A stretch of DNA of 64,000 bases, taken from positions 82,353 through 146,352 of the forward strand of contig NZ_BBNM01000009.1 in the NCBI RefSeq assembly GCF_000760595.1. Direction: 5' to 3'. Each line of letters opens with the position of its first letter. Within the stretch, counting starts at the first letter, position 1. Origin of the DNA: Acinetobacter soli. Its GTDB lineage: Bacteria > Pseudomonadota > Gammaproteobacteria > Pseudomonadales > Moraxellaceae. The translations under genes and the position numbers were made by a program. Positions 28,128-38,702 of the stretch are shown one piece after another. A model generated the notes under the pieces. It was not told where the DNA came from, did not search any database, and saw only the letters and a list, made by a program, of their open reading frames with translations.

Positions 28128-28214
28128 TTGTCGCAATTTTTAGTAATCCAAGTAATGCTTTTTATGACACCGATATTGCACAATAGCATAAATTTAGCGA
28201 AATGATGATCTGAT

Positions 28215-29507
28215 ATGTCTTTCTTTGCATTGGGTGTCAACCATCAAACAGCTTCAGTCGAGTTGAGAGAACAAGTCGCGTTTAACGCAGAACGTTTACG
28301 CGATTTGTTGACTCAACAGCATCGTCATGCCGATTTAAACGATATGGTTGTGGTGTCTACCTGCAATCGTACCGAAGTCTATGCCATGACTGAGCATGCC
28401 GATCTGATTTTGAACTGGTTGGCCGAAACCAATGGTATTGAGATAAAACAGTTACTTCATCATGTTTATCGTTACCAAGATGCGCAGGCGGTCACACATT
28501 TAATGCGTGTAGCCAGTGGACTCGATTCGCTTATGTTGGGCGAGCCTCAAATTTTGGGGCAAGTCAAAAGTGCACTGGCTTTGTCTAAAGACGCACAAAC
28601 CGTTTCTTCCGACTTAAACCGCATTTTTGAATACGCATTTTATGCAGCCAAGCGTGTTCGCTCCGAAACAGCGGTCGGTAGCCATGCTGTATCGATGGGT
28701 TATGCGGTTGCGCAATTGGCCTTACAGGTATTTAGTCAACCAGAAAAGCTTACCGTCATGATGGTTGCTGCTGGTGAAATGAACACTTTGGTGGCCAAAC
28801 ATCTGGCTGAAATGGGTGTGGCAAAGGTTATCATCTGTAACCGTAGTCAAGCGCGGGCAGAGCAGTTATCGCAAGAAATTGCCCATCAGGTAGAAGTCGA
28901 GATCATTGCATTTGATCAACTGGCCGACAATTTACACCGTGCTGATGTGGTGTCGAGTTGTACCGGAAGTTTACATCAGGTCATTTTTTATCAAGATATC
29001 AAGGCTGCACTCAAAAAACGTCGCTATAACCAGATGCTACTGGTCGATTTGGCTGTTCCGCGCGATATCGATCCGAAAGTCGAAACGCTAGACGGCGTAT
29101 ATCTGTATGGTGTAGATGACTTACAAAGCGTAATTGATGAAAATTTGGCGCAGCGGCGTCAGGCGGCAGTTGAAGCCGAAGTCATGGTGAGTCAACTTGC
29201 CAGTCAATTGCTCACCCAGCAAAAAATTCTGCAAGCAGGCAGTACAATTCATGCTTATCGTGCGCACAGTGAGCAGCAACAGCAGCTTGAGTTAGGCAAA
29301 GCCTTAGCTGCCTTGCAAAAAGGCCAAGCGCCTGAAGAAGTGATGACACAACTGGCGCATCGTTTGACCAAAAAGCTCATGCACCCCACATCGATATTGC
29401 TGCGCGAAGCGGCGCAACATGAACATCCAGACTATTTTGAGTGGATGAAAAATCAGCTCAATGATGTGTTTGAGCATGAGCGCAAGCCAAAAAATACAGC
29501 AGACTAA
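28215..29507 (+). CDS. hemA: Glutamyl-tRNA reductase
   Basis: First committed step of C5 haem synthesis: reduces Glu-tRNA to glutamate-1-semialdehyde. It has 430 residues. The N-terminus [19 protein letters not shown], the catalytic Cys50 in [13 protein letters not shown], the [12 protein letters not shown] loop, and the NADPH-binding domain ([14 protein letters not shown], with GEM replacing the common GAGEM) are present. The C-terminal dimerisation helix is intact. It is divergent from the TPR gene, as in Pseudomonas. Confidence 0.96.
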   Translation: MSFFALGVNHQTASVELREQVAFNAERLRDLLTQQHRHADLNDMVVVSTCNRTEVYAMTEHADLILNWLAETNGIEIKQLLHHVYRYQDAQAVTHLMRVASGLDSLMLGEPQILGQVKSALALSKDAQTVSSDLNRIFEYAFYAAKRVRSETAVGSHAVSMGYAVAQLALQVFSQPEKLTVMMVAAGEMNTLVAKHLAEMGVAKVIICNRSQARAEQLSQEIAHQVEVEIIAFDQLADNLHRADVVSSCTGSLHQVIFYQDIKAALKKRRYNQMLLVDLAVPRDIDPKVETLDGVYLYGVDDLQSVIDENLAQRRQAAVEAEVMVSQLASQLLTQQKILQAGSTIHAYRAHSEQQQQLELGKALAALQKGQAPEEVMTQLAHRLTKKLMHPTSILLREAAQHEHPDYFEWMKNQLNDVFEHERKPKNTAD

Positions 29508-29513
29508 GTATTG

Positions 29514-31400
29514 TTAAGACAATAAACGTAAACTGATTTGCTTGGTCAATTCGTTCAGTTGCTGACGCAAATTACGCGATTCGATGAGCGAAATAGGCGT
29601 TTTGAGTTTCATTCTTAAATATTTTTCTTGTAAACCCAGTGCATATTCTTTGGCCAGTTTGTCGGCAGTTTCTGGTGCATGCATCAGATTTTGAAGGTTC
29701 GTTCGCTCCAAAATATCTGCAATTTCATGTCGATATAAATTACATGCGCCCAAAATATAATAGGTCGCGAGCTCTTGGTCGTCTGGCAACTCTTCAAAAA
29801 CACGATCCAGTACCGATAAAATCTTGGCCAGAAGTTGATCTGGCGCGATCACGGCGCGTAAGGCCTCAAAATGAATATACAGATATGGATGTTGAATCAG
29901 CAGTGCAATCGCCAAGTCTTCATCTTTGGTCTGAATATTAAAGGACAACGATGCATCATGACTGACTTGCGGAGTAACCTTGCGCCCCAGTCCTAACTTT
30001 TCTCGAAACGACTGCGTTAACAAATAACGATATGACCCTTGTTTAGGCAATAAATCGGTCAGCTCGCGGAGTTCTCCCATGACCTGACTTTTTCCTTCAG
30101 GCGTTGAAATATCGTGCTGCTGAGTGAGGTGTGCAAAAATGAAATCAGACAGTAATGGCGCCTGCTCAAGCAAGCGTTGAAAATGCTCGAGTCCTTCACG
30201 CCGAATGAGTGAGTCTGGGTCATGTTCTTTGGGCAATACAAAAAACTTGAGTTCCCGCCCATCATTTAAAGAGGGCAATGCAATTTCCAAAGTTCGACGT
30301 GCGGCTTTTTGACCGGCCGCATCGCCATCGAAAGCCACGGTAATGCGCGAGTTTTGCTTGAATAGCGTATTCAGGTGATCGACATTACTGGCCGTGCCTA
30401 ACGTTGCTACGGCTCCATATACACCATACTGCTGCAACGCAATGACGTCCATATAGCCTTCAACCATCAGCCAGTCTCTGGCTTTAAGCTTGCGCCCTTC
30501 ATACAGTCCGTAAAGCAGCTGATTTTTATGAAAGACATCCGAATCGGGGGAATTGATGTATTTGGGTTTGATTTCGTCGTTGAGTGCGCGGCCACCAAAG
30601 CCCACCACACGACCTTTATGATCACGAATCGGAAAAATAACTCGTTCACGCAGGAGATCAAAGTCACGCCCACTGTCGCTAGAACGAATCAGCCCGACTT
30701 GCTTTAAGCCTTCTACGTCGTAAGGAAAGGCTTTTTCCAAATGTTGCCAGTCTTCGGGAGCATAGCCCAAACGCCAAAACTGAATCGTTTCTGCAGTGAG
30801 TCCACGCTGTTTAAAATATTGCTGGGCTTTAATGCTATTTGGAAGTTGTCGTTCATAAAATTGCGCCACGTTTTCCAGCAAATCATATAAATTGCCTTCT
30901 TGTGGAATATCATCATCAAAAGATTGATAATTTTGTTCAAACTGCGCAAATGGATCATCCATAAACACTGGCGCTTCGAGTGCCTGTGATGCATCGGATG
31001 TTTCATTTGAGTTCGTCTCTGGTATCGACGTTTGAGCTGGTACTGGTGCGATTGGCTGCGGTTTTTGTGTAGCGCGTTTATAAGAGAGTTTCTTGCTTTC
31101 AAAATTGTCTTTAGGGAGTTCTACGCCCGATTTGCTCGATAACTCTTGCATGACATCGATAAAGTTGCGCCCGTCGATGTCCATTAAAAAACGAATTGCA
31201 TTACCGTTGGCCTGACAACCAAAGCAATGGTAATAGCCCTTGTCACGATAAACATGAAAAGAAGGAGTTTTTTCTTGGTGGAATGGACAGCAACCAGAGT
31301 AGGAGCGCCCTGATTTTTTGAGTTTTACGCGTTGGCCAATCAATTCTACCAGATCGGTTCGGTCTAGAATTTGATCAATGGTATGTTGAGGAATGGCCAT
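29514..31400 (-). CDS. dnaG: DNA primase
   Basis: Synthesises RNA primers at the replication fork. It has 628 residues when started at the ATG at 31400 (MAIPQHTIDQILDR is the family N-terminus; the frame is open to 31460). The N-terminal zinc ribbon uses Cys38, His41, Cys59 and Cys62. After a variable Pro/Gln-rich linker (about residues 105-160) come the RNA-polymerase domain and TOPRIM (WLMVEGYMDVIAL, then VAFDGDAAGQKAARR). The linker is longer than in E. coli. It converges on hemA with only 6 bp between the stops. The usual rpsU and rpoD neighbours are not adjacent, although rpoD lies elsewhere in this window. Confidence 0.96.
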   Translation of the reverse strand: MAIPQHTIDQILDRTDLVELIGQRVKLKKSGRSYSGCCPFHQEKTPSFHVYRDKGYYHCFGCQANGNAIRFLMDIDGRNFIDVMQELSSKSGVELPKDNFESKKLSYKRATQKPQPIAPVPAQTSIPETNSNETSDASQALEAPVFMDDPFAQFEQNYQSFDDDIPQEGNLYDLLENVAQFYERQLPNSIKAQQYFKQRGLTAETIQFWRLGYAPEDWQHLEKAFPYDVEGLKQVGLIRSSDSGRDFDLLRERVIFPIRDHKGRVVGFGGRALNDEIKPKYINSPDSDVFHKNQLLYGLYEGRKLKARDWLMVEGYMDVIALQQYGVYGAVATLGTASNVDHLNTLFKQNSRITVAFDGDAAGQKAARRTLEIALPSLNDGRELKFFVLPKEHDPDSLIRREGLEHFQRLLEQAPLLSDFIFAHLTQQHDISTPEGKSQVMGELRELTDLLPKQGSYRYLLTQSFREKLGLGRKVTPQVSHDASLSFNIQTKDEDLAIALLIQHPYLYIHFEALRAVIAPDQLLAKILSVLDRVFEELPDDQELATYYILGACNLYRHEIADILERTNLQNLMHAPETADKLAKEYALGLQEKYLRMKLKTPISLIESRNLRQQLNELTKQISLRLLS

Positions 31401-31487
31401 AACAGAAAGAATCCCGAGCACATGCAAAAAAGCTTCAATTAAATAGTGTAGCTGAAGCATGCAAAAAAAAGAATTTTGATCGTAACT

Positions 31488-31521
31488 AAAAATGAAAGGG
31501 CAAGTCCATGCTTGCCCTTTT
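31488..31521 (-). terminator. Terminator after bamD
   Basis: AAAGGGCAAG / CTTGCCCTTT 10-bp stem with a 6-nt loop; on the minus strand it is followed by cATTTTT, so the T-tract is displaced by one base. Confidence 0.65.
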
Positions 31522-31547
31522 CAATATGCTTTTAAACAACCGATGCG

Positions 31548-32597
31548 TTATTTTGCAGCACCTGCTTCAGTTGTACTTGGTGCGGCTTGTGTCGCTTGTG
31601 CTGGTGGTTTTGGCATCTCGGTAGTACTGGTATCGACGGTTTTTTGTTTATCGAGTAAACCAAAGCTTAAACGGTTGGTCCAGCTCCGTTTATCTGTGCT
31701 TTCTACATTGCTTGAAGTGGTTTCTGCGTTTGCATTGGCTTTGGCTTCACGACCAAAAATACCCAATGTTGCGCGGTTAACCCAGCTCGCATCATGACGA
31801 GATGCCGCAAGATCTACTGTTCCGTTCGCACGAACCAAGTTCGGGTAGTTCAGTTTTAACAGATTAACGTACTGTTCTGAGGTGGCTTTATCGCCAATTT
31901 CATTGTAGGCATAAGCCAGAGTAGCCAAAGCTTCAGGCGTTTGAGGCGTTTGAGGATAATGCTCTACCACCCACTGCGCACGATCAATGGCTGCAATCCA
32001 GGCTTTACGTTTAATATTAAAACGAGCCACATTCATTTCGCTTTCAGCCAGCTCTTGCCCGATAAACTTCATGCGCTGTGCTGCATCGACCGAATATTGA
32101 CTACTTGGGAAACGGCGAATTAAATCGACAAAGTTTTGATAAGCCAACTTCATGTAGCTGGTGTCACGGTGTGACTGCTGTAAAGAAGTATAGCGCATCA
32201 AGCTGTCGTAGTTTAATTCCATGTTGGCAACGCCACGAATATAGTACGCATAATCCACGTTTGGATGCTGTGGATTCAGGCGAATAAATCGATCGGCTTG
32301 CGTGACCACGGTTTCAAATTCTTTTTGCTGGAATTTTACATACAGAAGATCGAGTTGTGCTTGTGCCGAAGATTGACCTGTTGGATAGTAGGTATCAATT
32401 GCTTCTAATGATTTTGCCGCTTCAGAATATTGACCGCGATCAAGCGCTTGCTGCGCTTTTTGCATGTAAATTTGTTCACTTGACTGAGGGCCTGTATCGA
32501 CTACTTCTTTTTTGGGATTACTGCTACAGCCCACCATTGCAGCCGCTACGCCAAGAGAAAGGGCAAGCATGGTAATCTTATAATTTGGTAGCGACAT
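31548..32597 (-). CDS. bamD: Outer-membrane assembly lipoprotein BamD
   Basis: Essential lipoprotein of the BAM complex, which inserts outer-membrane beta-barrels. It starts at the ATG at 32597 (GAGGAG upstream). The lipobox MVGC gives Cys24, followed by TPR units (YMQKAQQALDRGQYSEAAKSL, FIRLNPQHPNVDYAYYIRG, FVDLIRRFPSSQYSVDAAQ). At 349 residues it is about 100 longer than E. coli BamD (245). The extra part is a C-terminal low-complexity tail rich in Ala, Thr, Pro and Ser, of unknown role. rluD is divergent, the same pairing as in E. coli. Confidence 0.93.
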   Translation of the reverse strand: MSLPNYKITMLALSLGVAAAMVGCSSNPKKEVVDTGPQSSEQIYMQKAQQALDRGQYSEAAKSLEAIDTYYPTGQSSAQAQLDLLYVKFQQKEFETVVTQADRFIRLNPQHPNVDYAYYIRGVANMELNYDSLMRYTSLQQSHRDTSYMKLAYQNFVDLIRRFPSSQYSVDAAQRMKFIGQELAESEMNVARFNIKRKAWIAAIDRAQWVVEHYPQTPQTPEALATLAYAYNEIGDKATSEQYVNLLKLNYPNLVRANGTVDLAASRHDASWVNRATLGIFGREAKANANAETTSSNVESTDKRSWTNRLSFGLLDKQKTVDTSTTEMPKPPAQATQAAPSTTEAGAAK

Positions 32598-32669
32598 AAA
32601 AACTCCTCTGTTTAATACGGGCAATGAGCTACAATTGCGCTATTAAATCACTTTTATCTGAAAGAGCAA

Positions 32670-33722
32670 ATGACTTCAGCACAATCTTCGAATCCTAATC
32701 TCTCCGAAACAGACTTCAACTTACTCGAAGATTCTGAGGATGCAGATAACCATACTTCTGGGCCAACTGCAACACGTTTATCGTTGCAAGTTCAACTTGA
32801 TCTTGAATACTTGGGTCAACGTATTGATCAAGTGGCGGCATCGGTGTGGAGTGACTTTTCACGTGAGAAATTAAAACAGTGGATGAAAGACGGTCACTTG
32901 TTGGTAAATGGTGAAATTGTAAAGCCCAAATATCGCTGTGAAGGCAATGAGCTACTGACTTTGAATGTAGAGCTTGAGGCACAGACCACCAGTAAGCCTG
33001 AAGACATTCCGCTGGAAATTGTTTATGAAGACAATGATATTCTGGTCATCAACAAGCCTGCAGGAATGGTGGTGCATCCGGGTGCGGGCAATCATACGGG
33101 AACTTTGGTAAACGCGCTCTTGTATCATTATCCAAAATCAGCCGAGCTCACCCGTGCCGGATTGGTACATCGAATCGATAAAGACACCAGTGGCCTTTTG
33201 GTGGTGGCTAAAAATCTTGAATCACAATTTTCTTTGAGCAAACAATTGGCAGATAAATCGGTATATCGAATTTATGACCTGATTGTATACGGCAATATTG
33301 TGGCGGGTGGCACTATTGATGAGCCGATTAAACGCCATCCGGTGGATCGTATCAAAATGACCATCTTGCCTGGTGGTCGCGATGCCGTAACACACTATAA
33401 TGTTAAAGAACGTTTTCAGCATTTCACGCGTATTCAGGCGCAGCTTGAAACAGGCCGAACGCATCAAATTCGCGTGCACTTTAGCTACATTGGGCATGGT
33501 TTAGTTGGCGATCCGGTGTATATGAGTCGTGTACGCGTACCGGCAGGAGCCAGCGAGCGCTTAAATATCACTTTGCGTACGTTTAAACGCCAAGCGCTAC
33601 ATGCAGCCAAATTGGGGCTGGTACATCCAAAAACTCAACAGGAAATGATGTTTGAAGCGCCATGGCCAGAGGATTTCACCCATCTGGTTGAGGTATTACG
33701 TCAAGACAACGCTGCTTATTAA
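32670..33722 (+). CDS. rluD: 23S rRNA pseudouridine synthase RluD
   Basis: Makes pseudouridines 1911, 1915 and 1917 in helix 69 of 23S rRNA. It has 350 residues: an acidic N-terminal extension, an S4 RNA-binding domain (about 45-105) and the RluA-type catalytic domain with Asp170 in HRIDKDTSG. The INKPAGMVVHPGAGN and GRTHQIRVH motifs are intact. It precedes pgeF by 22 bp, as in E. coli (rluD-yfiH). Confidence 0.93.
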   Translation: MTSAQSSNPNLSETDFNLLEDSEDADNHTSGPTATRLSLQVQLDLEYLGQRIDQVAASVWSDFSREKLKQWMKDGHLLVNGEIVKPKYRCEGNELLTLNVELEAQTTSKPEDIPLEIVYEDNDILVINKPAGMVVHPGAGNHTGTLVNALLYHYPKSAELTRAGLVHRIDKDTSGLLVVAKNLESQFSLSKQLADKSVYRIYDLIVYGNIVAGGTIDEPIKRHPVDRIKMTILPGGRDAVTHYNVKERFQHFTRIQAQLETGRTHQIRVHFSYIGHGLVGDPVYMSRVRVPAGASERLNITLRTFKRQALHAAKLGLVHPKTQQEMMFEAPWPEDFTHLVEVLRQDNAAY

Positions 33723-33744
33723 TCCAAAATTACAGGATCGTCGC

Positions 33745-34485
33745 ATGGACTTTGTAAAAGGTTTACCCGCTGGAGTATATGTGGGGCAGACCACCCTCAT
33801 GCATCCTCAAGCGAAGCCGAGTTTGACTCCCGAGCTTGAGGGCTTTAATTTGGCCTTGCATGTTCACGATGATCCGTATCGTGTGCAGCAGCACCGAATG
33901 AGCCTACTGAATGAGTTAAGCGCTTATGGCGTGAAGCAACTGACGTGGATGACCCAAACCCACAGTACGATTTGTCATACTGTCAATCAAGCACTTAGTT
34001 TTGATGCATTAACTGGCGATGCACTGATTACCCAAAGTAAGGCACAGGCGCTCATGATCATGACCGCAGACTGTCTGCCTGTGGTGTTGGTGAATCGTGC
34101 AGGGACTGAGGTGGCTAATTTGCATGCCGGCTGGCGTGGTCTTGCAGATGGCATTATTGAAAATACCATCGAGTCGATGCAAAGTGGTCCTGCCTATGCA
34201 TGGTTAGGTGCAGCGATCAGTCAGCCGTGCTTTGAGGTTGGTTCAGAAGTACAGCAGATCTTTTGTGCCAAATACCCCGACCTCGTCACCGCGTTTGAAG
34301 AAGGTAAACAGCCCGGTAAATTTCAAGCCGATTTGTATGCAATTGCACGCTATATTTTGCAGCAATCTGGTGTAGAAACGATTTTGGGTGGCAATCAATG
34401 TTCGTATCGTCAAGCGCAGCATTACTTTTCGCATCGGCGAGATCCGAAAACTGGGCGTATGGCGACATTCGTGTTCATGCAGTAA
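33745..34485 (+). CDS. pgeF: PgeF/YfiH family multicopper polyphenol oxidase (laccase domain)
   Basis: 246 residues (E. coli 243). In E. coli this family removes wrongly incorporated L-Ser from UDP-MurNAc-peptide and so helps keep peptidoglycan correct. Copper/zinc-site motifs are TQTHST, MTADCLPVV, NLHAGWRGLADG and a final YFSHRRDPKTGRMA. I start at the ATG at 33745; the frame is open to 33652 inside rluD. It follows rluD by 22 bp in a likely operon. Confidence 0.9.
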   Translation: MDFVKGLPAGVYVGQTTLMHPQAKPSLTPELEGFNLALHVHDDPYRVQQHRMSLLNELSAYGVKQLTWMTQTHSTICHTVNQALSFDALTGDALITQSKAQALMIMTADCLPVVLVNRAGTEVANLHAGWRGLADGIIENTIESMQSGPAYAWLGAAISQPCFEVGSEVQQIFCAKYPDLVTAFEEGKQPGKFQADLYAIARYILQQSGVETILGGNQCSYRQAQHYFSHRRDPKTGRMATFVFMQ

Positions 34486-34525
34486 AACTGCTAAACTTTC
34501 ATTAACTTGGTGATTAAAGCATCCT

Positions 34526-35077
34526 ATGTCGCAGATCAGAAAATCTCTCTCAATCGTTTATCATAGTCCTTATGGTCATACAGCTAAGGTCGCGGCATAT
34601 ATTGCACAAGGTGCCAAAAAAATGGGCATTGAAGTACATCTGATGCCGATTGAGCATATCGACTGGGATTTACTTGATGCCTCGCAAGGAATTATCTTTG
34701 GATCACCCACTTATATGGGAAGTGTTTCGGCAGATTTTAAAAGGTTTATGGACAGTAGCTCCAAACGTTGGAGAGACCGGATCTGGCAAGGTAAACTTGC
34801 CGCAGGTTTTGCCAATTCTGGCGGCTTAAGCGGTGATAAGCTCTCGGTGCTACAACAGATTCATCTGTTTGCCATGCAGCACGGCATGTTGTGGTCGGGT
34901 TTACCCTTGATGAGCACCGGGCACAACCAAGATGATTTAAACCGTCTGGCCAGCAGTTTAGGGCTTATGACCCAGTCCGATAATGCGCCTGTAGACATTA
35001 CGCCGCCACAAGGTGATTTAGACACTGCCATCTGGTTTGGTGAGTATATTGGTGGATTATTGTATCGTTTGCACTGA
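34526..35077 (+). CDS. Flavodoxin-like / NAD(P)H:quinone oxidoreductase family protein
   Basis: 183-residue FMN-binding protein. The phosphate loop YHSPYGHTAKVAAYIAQG near the N-terminus and the GSPTYMGSVSADFKRFMD segment are typical of the WrbA/flavodoxin-2 fold; SGGLSGDKLSVL is a further flavin contact. It may reduce quinones with two electrons, but substrate and partner are unknown. It follows pgeF by 40 bp in the same direction. Confidence 0.82.
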   Translation: MSQIRKSLSIVYHSPYGHTAKVAAYIAQGAKKMGIEVHLMPIEHIDWDLLDASQGIIFGSPTYMGSVSADFKRFMDSSSKRWRDRIWQGKLAAGFANSGGLSGDKLSVLQQIHLFAMQHGMLWSGLPLMSTGHNQDDLNRLASSLGLMTQSDNAPVDITPPQGDLDTAIWFGEYIGGLLYRLH

Positions 35078-35087
35078 GTCCAGAGCT

Positions 35088-35115
35088 AAAAAAAGCCTCA
35101 ATTGAGGCTTTTTTT
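35088..35115. terminator. Bidirectional terminator (flavodoxin-like gene / smpB)
   Basis: AAGCCTCA-ATTGAGGCTT hairpin-forming repeat with a seven-A run before and a seven-T run after. Its right end touches the smpB stop codon. Confidence 0.85.
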
Positions 35116-35590
35116 ATTTGTGCATTAAACGTGCTTTGTCACGTTGCCAGTCACGATCTTTCTCTGTGGCACGCTTGTCATGTAATTGCTTACCTTTCAC
35201 CAGCGCAATTTCAAGTTTGACCAAGTGGCCTTTCCAGTAACAGGCGAGGGGAACACACGAATAACCTTTTTGATTGACAGCACCCATGAGTTGATCAATT
35301 TGACGCCGTGACAGTAACAGTTTACGCGTACGTGTCGCTTCAGGAACAACATGGCTGGATGCGGTTAAAAGAGGCTGAATTTGGGCACCAAACAGATAGG
35401 CTTCACCATTTTTAAAGATGATATAGCTTTCCGTCAGGCTCATACGACCTGCGCGCAAGGATTTCACTTCCCAGCCTTGCAAAGACATACCCGCTTCAAA
35501 TTTTTCTTCAATAAAATAATCGTGACGCGCGCGTTTATTTTGCGCGATGGTCCCGCCATTATTTTTTTTAACTACTACTGCTTTCGCCAT
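35114..35590 (-). CDS. smpB: SsrA-binding protein SmpB
   Basis: Binds tmRNA and carries it to stalled ribosomes. It has 158 residues with [18 protein letters not shown] at the N-terminus, the beta-barrel segments ([30 protein letters not shown]) and the basic tail ending [13 protein letters not shown]. The tmRNA gene (ssrA) is not in the window. Confidence 0.96.
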   Translation of the reverse strand: MAKAVVVKKNNGGTIAQNKRARHDYFIEEKFEAGMSLQGWEVKSLRAGRMSLTESYIIFKNGEAYLFGAQIQPLLTASSHVVPEATRTRKLLLSRRQIDQLMGAVNQKGYSCVPLACYWKGHLVKLEIALVKGKQLHDKRATEKDRDWQRDKARLMHK

Positions 35591-35725
35591 AATCTTAAAA
35601 TTCCAAAGTTATGCCTATTGTGCCCTAAACCGCGACTGAGGTGAAGTTTTTTCATTTTAATGGAGTGACTTCGCTATGAAATCAAGATTTGCTAGAATTA
35701 AGACTTACAAAATAAACTAGAGTAA

Positions 35726-36488
<763 letters not shown>

Positions 36489-36498
36489 ATCAAATCTT

Positions 36499-36507
36499 TG
36501 ATACTAT
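36499..36507 (+). promoter_or_regulatory. Extended -10 promoter element of rnpB
   Basis: TGaTACTAT: an extended -10 (TGn) followed by TACTAT. Transcription would begin about 8 bp downstream, at the mature 5' end of RNase P RNA near 36516. No good -35 is visible. Confidence 0.5.
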
Positions 36508-36515
36508 GCGCACAC

Positions 36516-36868
<353 letters not shown>

Positions 36869-36890
36869 CCAAATTTTATGTAAATTATGC

Positions 36891-36919
36891 TTGACGTATC
36901 TTGAATTAATGAAGATAAT
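36891..36919 (+). promoter_or_regulatory. Promoter of tRNA-Met copy 1
   Basis: TTGACG (36891-36896), 17-bp spacer, GATAAT (36914-36919), then GCGCGC. The start would be a few bases before the tRNA. The same box pair recurs before copy 2. Confidence 0.75.
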
Positions 36920-36934
36920 GCGCGCACAGTTTTC

Positions 36935-37011
36935 GGCTATGTAGCTCAGTTGGTTAGAGCACCGCACTCATAATGCGGGGGTCACAGGTTCAAGTCCCGT
37001 CATAGCCACCA
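36935..37011 (+). tRNA. tRNA-Met (CAU), elongator, copy 1
   Basis: 77 nt with encoded CCA. Acceptor GGCTATG/CATAGCC, D arm GCTCAGTTGGTTAGAGC, anticodon loop CTCATAA with CAU, T loop GGTTCAAGTCC. The body resembles E. coli metT rather than initiator or ileX tRNA. Confidence 0.95.
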
Positions 37012-37018
37012 TTTTATA

Positions 37019-37047
37019 GACCATGCTCCTGCATGGTCTTTTTTTTG
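37019..37047 (+). terminator. Terminator after tRNA-Met copy 1
   Basis: GACCATGC-tcct-GCATGGTC followed by a nine-T run. Confidence 0.9.
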
Positions 37048-37216
37048 CTTATTGTTTTTGAATCGTAGCATTATTCTTTTTTGATATTCAGATCTGATGT
37101 ACCATCGTGCGGTTGTTGATGAACGCATAAAATGTTAGGGTATCTACAAAATTGTCATAAATTTGTACGATTTAGCATGATTTGAGTGTTTGGTGAACAG
37201 CTGAAAACAAAATCTA

Positions 37217-37245
37217 TTGACGGCCAAGAAGGTTCTATAGATAAT
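37217..37245 (+). promoter_or_regulatory. Promoter of tRNA-Met copy 2
   Basis: TTGACG (37217-37222), 17-bp spacer, GATAAT (37240-37245) followed by GCGC, matching the copy 1 promoter while the spacer sequence differs. Confidence 0.75.
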
Positions 37246-37260
37246 GCGCTCACAGTTTAC

Positions 37261-37337
37261 GGCTATGTAGCTCAGTTGGTTAGAGCACCGCACTCATAAT
37301 GCGGGGGTCACAGGTTCAAGTCCCGTCATAGCCACCA
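37261..37337 (+). tRNA. tRNA-Met (CAU), elongator, copy 2
   Basis: Identical over all 77 nt to the copy at 36935, with its own promoter and terminator. Confidence 0.95.
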
Positions 37338-37342
37338 TTTTC

Positions 37343-37375
37343 AAAGATCATGTACATTACGTGATCTTTTTTTTT
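37343..37375 (+). terminator. Terminator after tRNA-Met copy 2
   Basis: AAAGATCA...TGATCTTT stem extended by GT/AC around acatt with one T-G wobble, then a nine-T run. The stem sequence differs from the copy 1 terminator. Confidence 0.85.
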
Positions 37376-37482
37376 ATCTATCTTTTTTAGATTTTTATTT
37401 CACACTCAAGTTCACTGTTTTAGTTTTCTAATTCCAACCGAACTTATGCATTTTCATCACCCAATCAAAAGGATGTTATGGC

Positions 37483-38661
37483 ATGAATAAGTCATTATTA
37501 CTACTCACAACAACAATTGCATTTACTCCAGTGGTATATGCACAAGACCTGAGCTGGGGCGATCCAAAGGCCGAAGCGGGGCAAGTAAAAGTGTCTGGTG
37601 CTATCCGTACGCGCTATCTGAGCAAAGATTTTCAAGATGAAGCCAATGAGGGTTCAAATAACAACTGGCGTCTTGCAGATATCAAGCTCAATTTAAACTA
37701 TGAAAATCCAAAATGGCTGGCAGCACTCGATGCGCGTTGCTATGAATACGATGAACTTTGTGATGCTGTTTTTTTGAGTGATGCGTGGGTCGGATATAAG
37801 ATTTCAGATCAGCAACGGGTGAGCGTTGGATTGCAACCTGTTGAGTTTGGCTTCGGACGCTTCTGGGGCAGCAGTTATTACGAAACCCTCATGAATACAG
37901 TCGGTTTTGAGGATATTTCGGCGCTTGGGCTACGTTATCAAATCAACCAGAATGATTACAGTTTAAGTTTGGGTTTTTATCCAACAGATGGCGGAAATTA
38001 TAAGGGGACGTCAAAAGATTCTAGCCGCTACAGTCCGGCATTTGTCGAGGCAGATGACTTAACAACGGGGACGTATTTAAAAGAAAGAAATATCTGGATT
38101 GGTCGGTTATCTAAAAAATTTGAGGTAACGCCGATTGATGGACTGAGTACTGAGATTGGTACTTCATTCTGGCATTCTGAACTGAAAAACAAAAAAAACG
38201 GTCAAGACGGCTCACGTAACAGTTGGAATGTCTTTACACAGACGCAGTACAATGCTTGGCAGTGGATGTTGCTTGCCGGATCACAATCCATTCAGAACCG
38301 CGACACTGAGTTTCCTGACTTTTCAACCTTAGGTGCTTTTGATTTTCCTTATCAGGTGGCCAACAAGACCGATTATGTGGTCAATGAAATCAATTATAGT
38401 GTGGCAAAGCCCTTTTATGAGCTTAAGAATATCAAGCCATATTTCTCGTATAGTCGTTTATTTAAAGATCAGGCGGGCTATGAAGACTCAGAACGTATCA
38501 TTGCAGGTGTTGCATTTAACTACAAAAAGATTGGGATTCAAGGTGAATACATCTGGAGTAAAAATGATCCGATGGTCGGTGCCAGCAGTAATGGATTGGC
38601 ACAGGGCGATGGCAATGGATGGGACCGCATGCTGTATTTAGCACTGGGTTATTATTTCTAA
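37483..38661 (+). CDS. Outer-membrane beta-barrel (porin-like) protein
   Basis: 392 residues with a signal peptide cleaved near VVYA|QDLS (residue 20). The mature protein is made of alternating-hydrophobicity strands (for example KVSGAIRTRYLSKDF, RLADIKLNLNYEN, RVSVGLQPVEFGFGRFWGSS) and ends in aromatic YLALGYYF, the usual C-terminal Phe signal for BAM insertion. It has two Cys in ARCYEYDELCDAV that may pair in an external loop. Length fits a 16-18-strand porin. I do not recognise the exact subfamily, so the substrate is not assigned. It is a single-gene unit between two terminators. Confidence 0.7.
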   Translation: MNKSLLLLTTTIAFTPVVYAQDLSWGDPKAEAGQVKVSGAIRTRYLSKDFQDEANEGSNNNWRLADIKLNLNYENPKWLAALDARCYEYDELCDAVFLSDAWVGYKISDQQRVSVGLQPVEFGFGRFWGSSYYETLMNTVGFEDISALGLRYQINQNDYSLSLGFYPTDGGNYKGTSKDSSRYSPAFVEADDLTTGTYLKERNIWIGRLSKKFEVTPIDGLSTEIGTSFWHSELKNKKNGQDGSRNSWNVFTQTQYNAWQWMLLAGSQSIQNRDTEFPDFSTLGAFDFPYQVANKTDYVVNEINYSVAKPFYELKNIKPYFSYSRLFKDQAGYEDSERIIAGVAFNYKKIGIQGEYIWSKNDPMVGASSNGLAQGDGNGWDRMLYLALGYYF

Positions 38662-38664
38662 ATG

Positions 38665-38699
38665 AAAAAGCCCAAATCGTTAGCTACGGTTTGGGCTTT
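38665..38699. terminator. Bidirectional terminator (porin-like gene / helical protein gene)
   Basis: AAAGCCCAAATCGT-tagct-ACGGTTTGGGCTTT, a 14-bp stem with one wobble pair. Confidence 0.85.
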
Positions 38700-38702
38700 G
38701 TT

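Noticed and set aside
29508..29525. TATTGT/ACAATA hairpin between hemA and dnaG stops
   Set aside because: Only 6 AT-rich pairs and no T-run; too weak to call a terminator.
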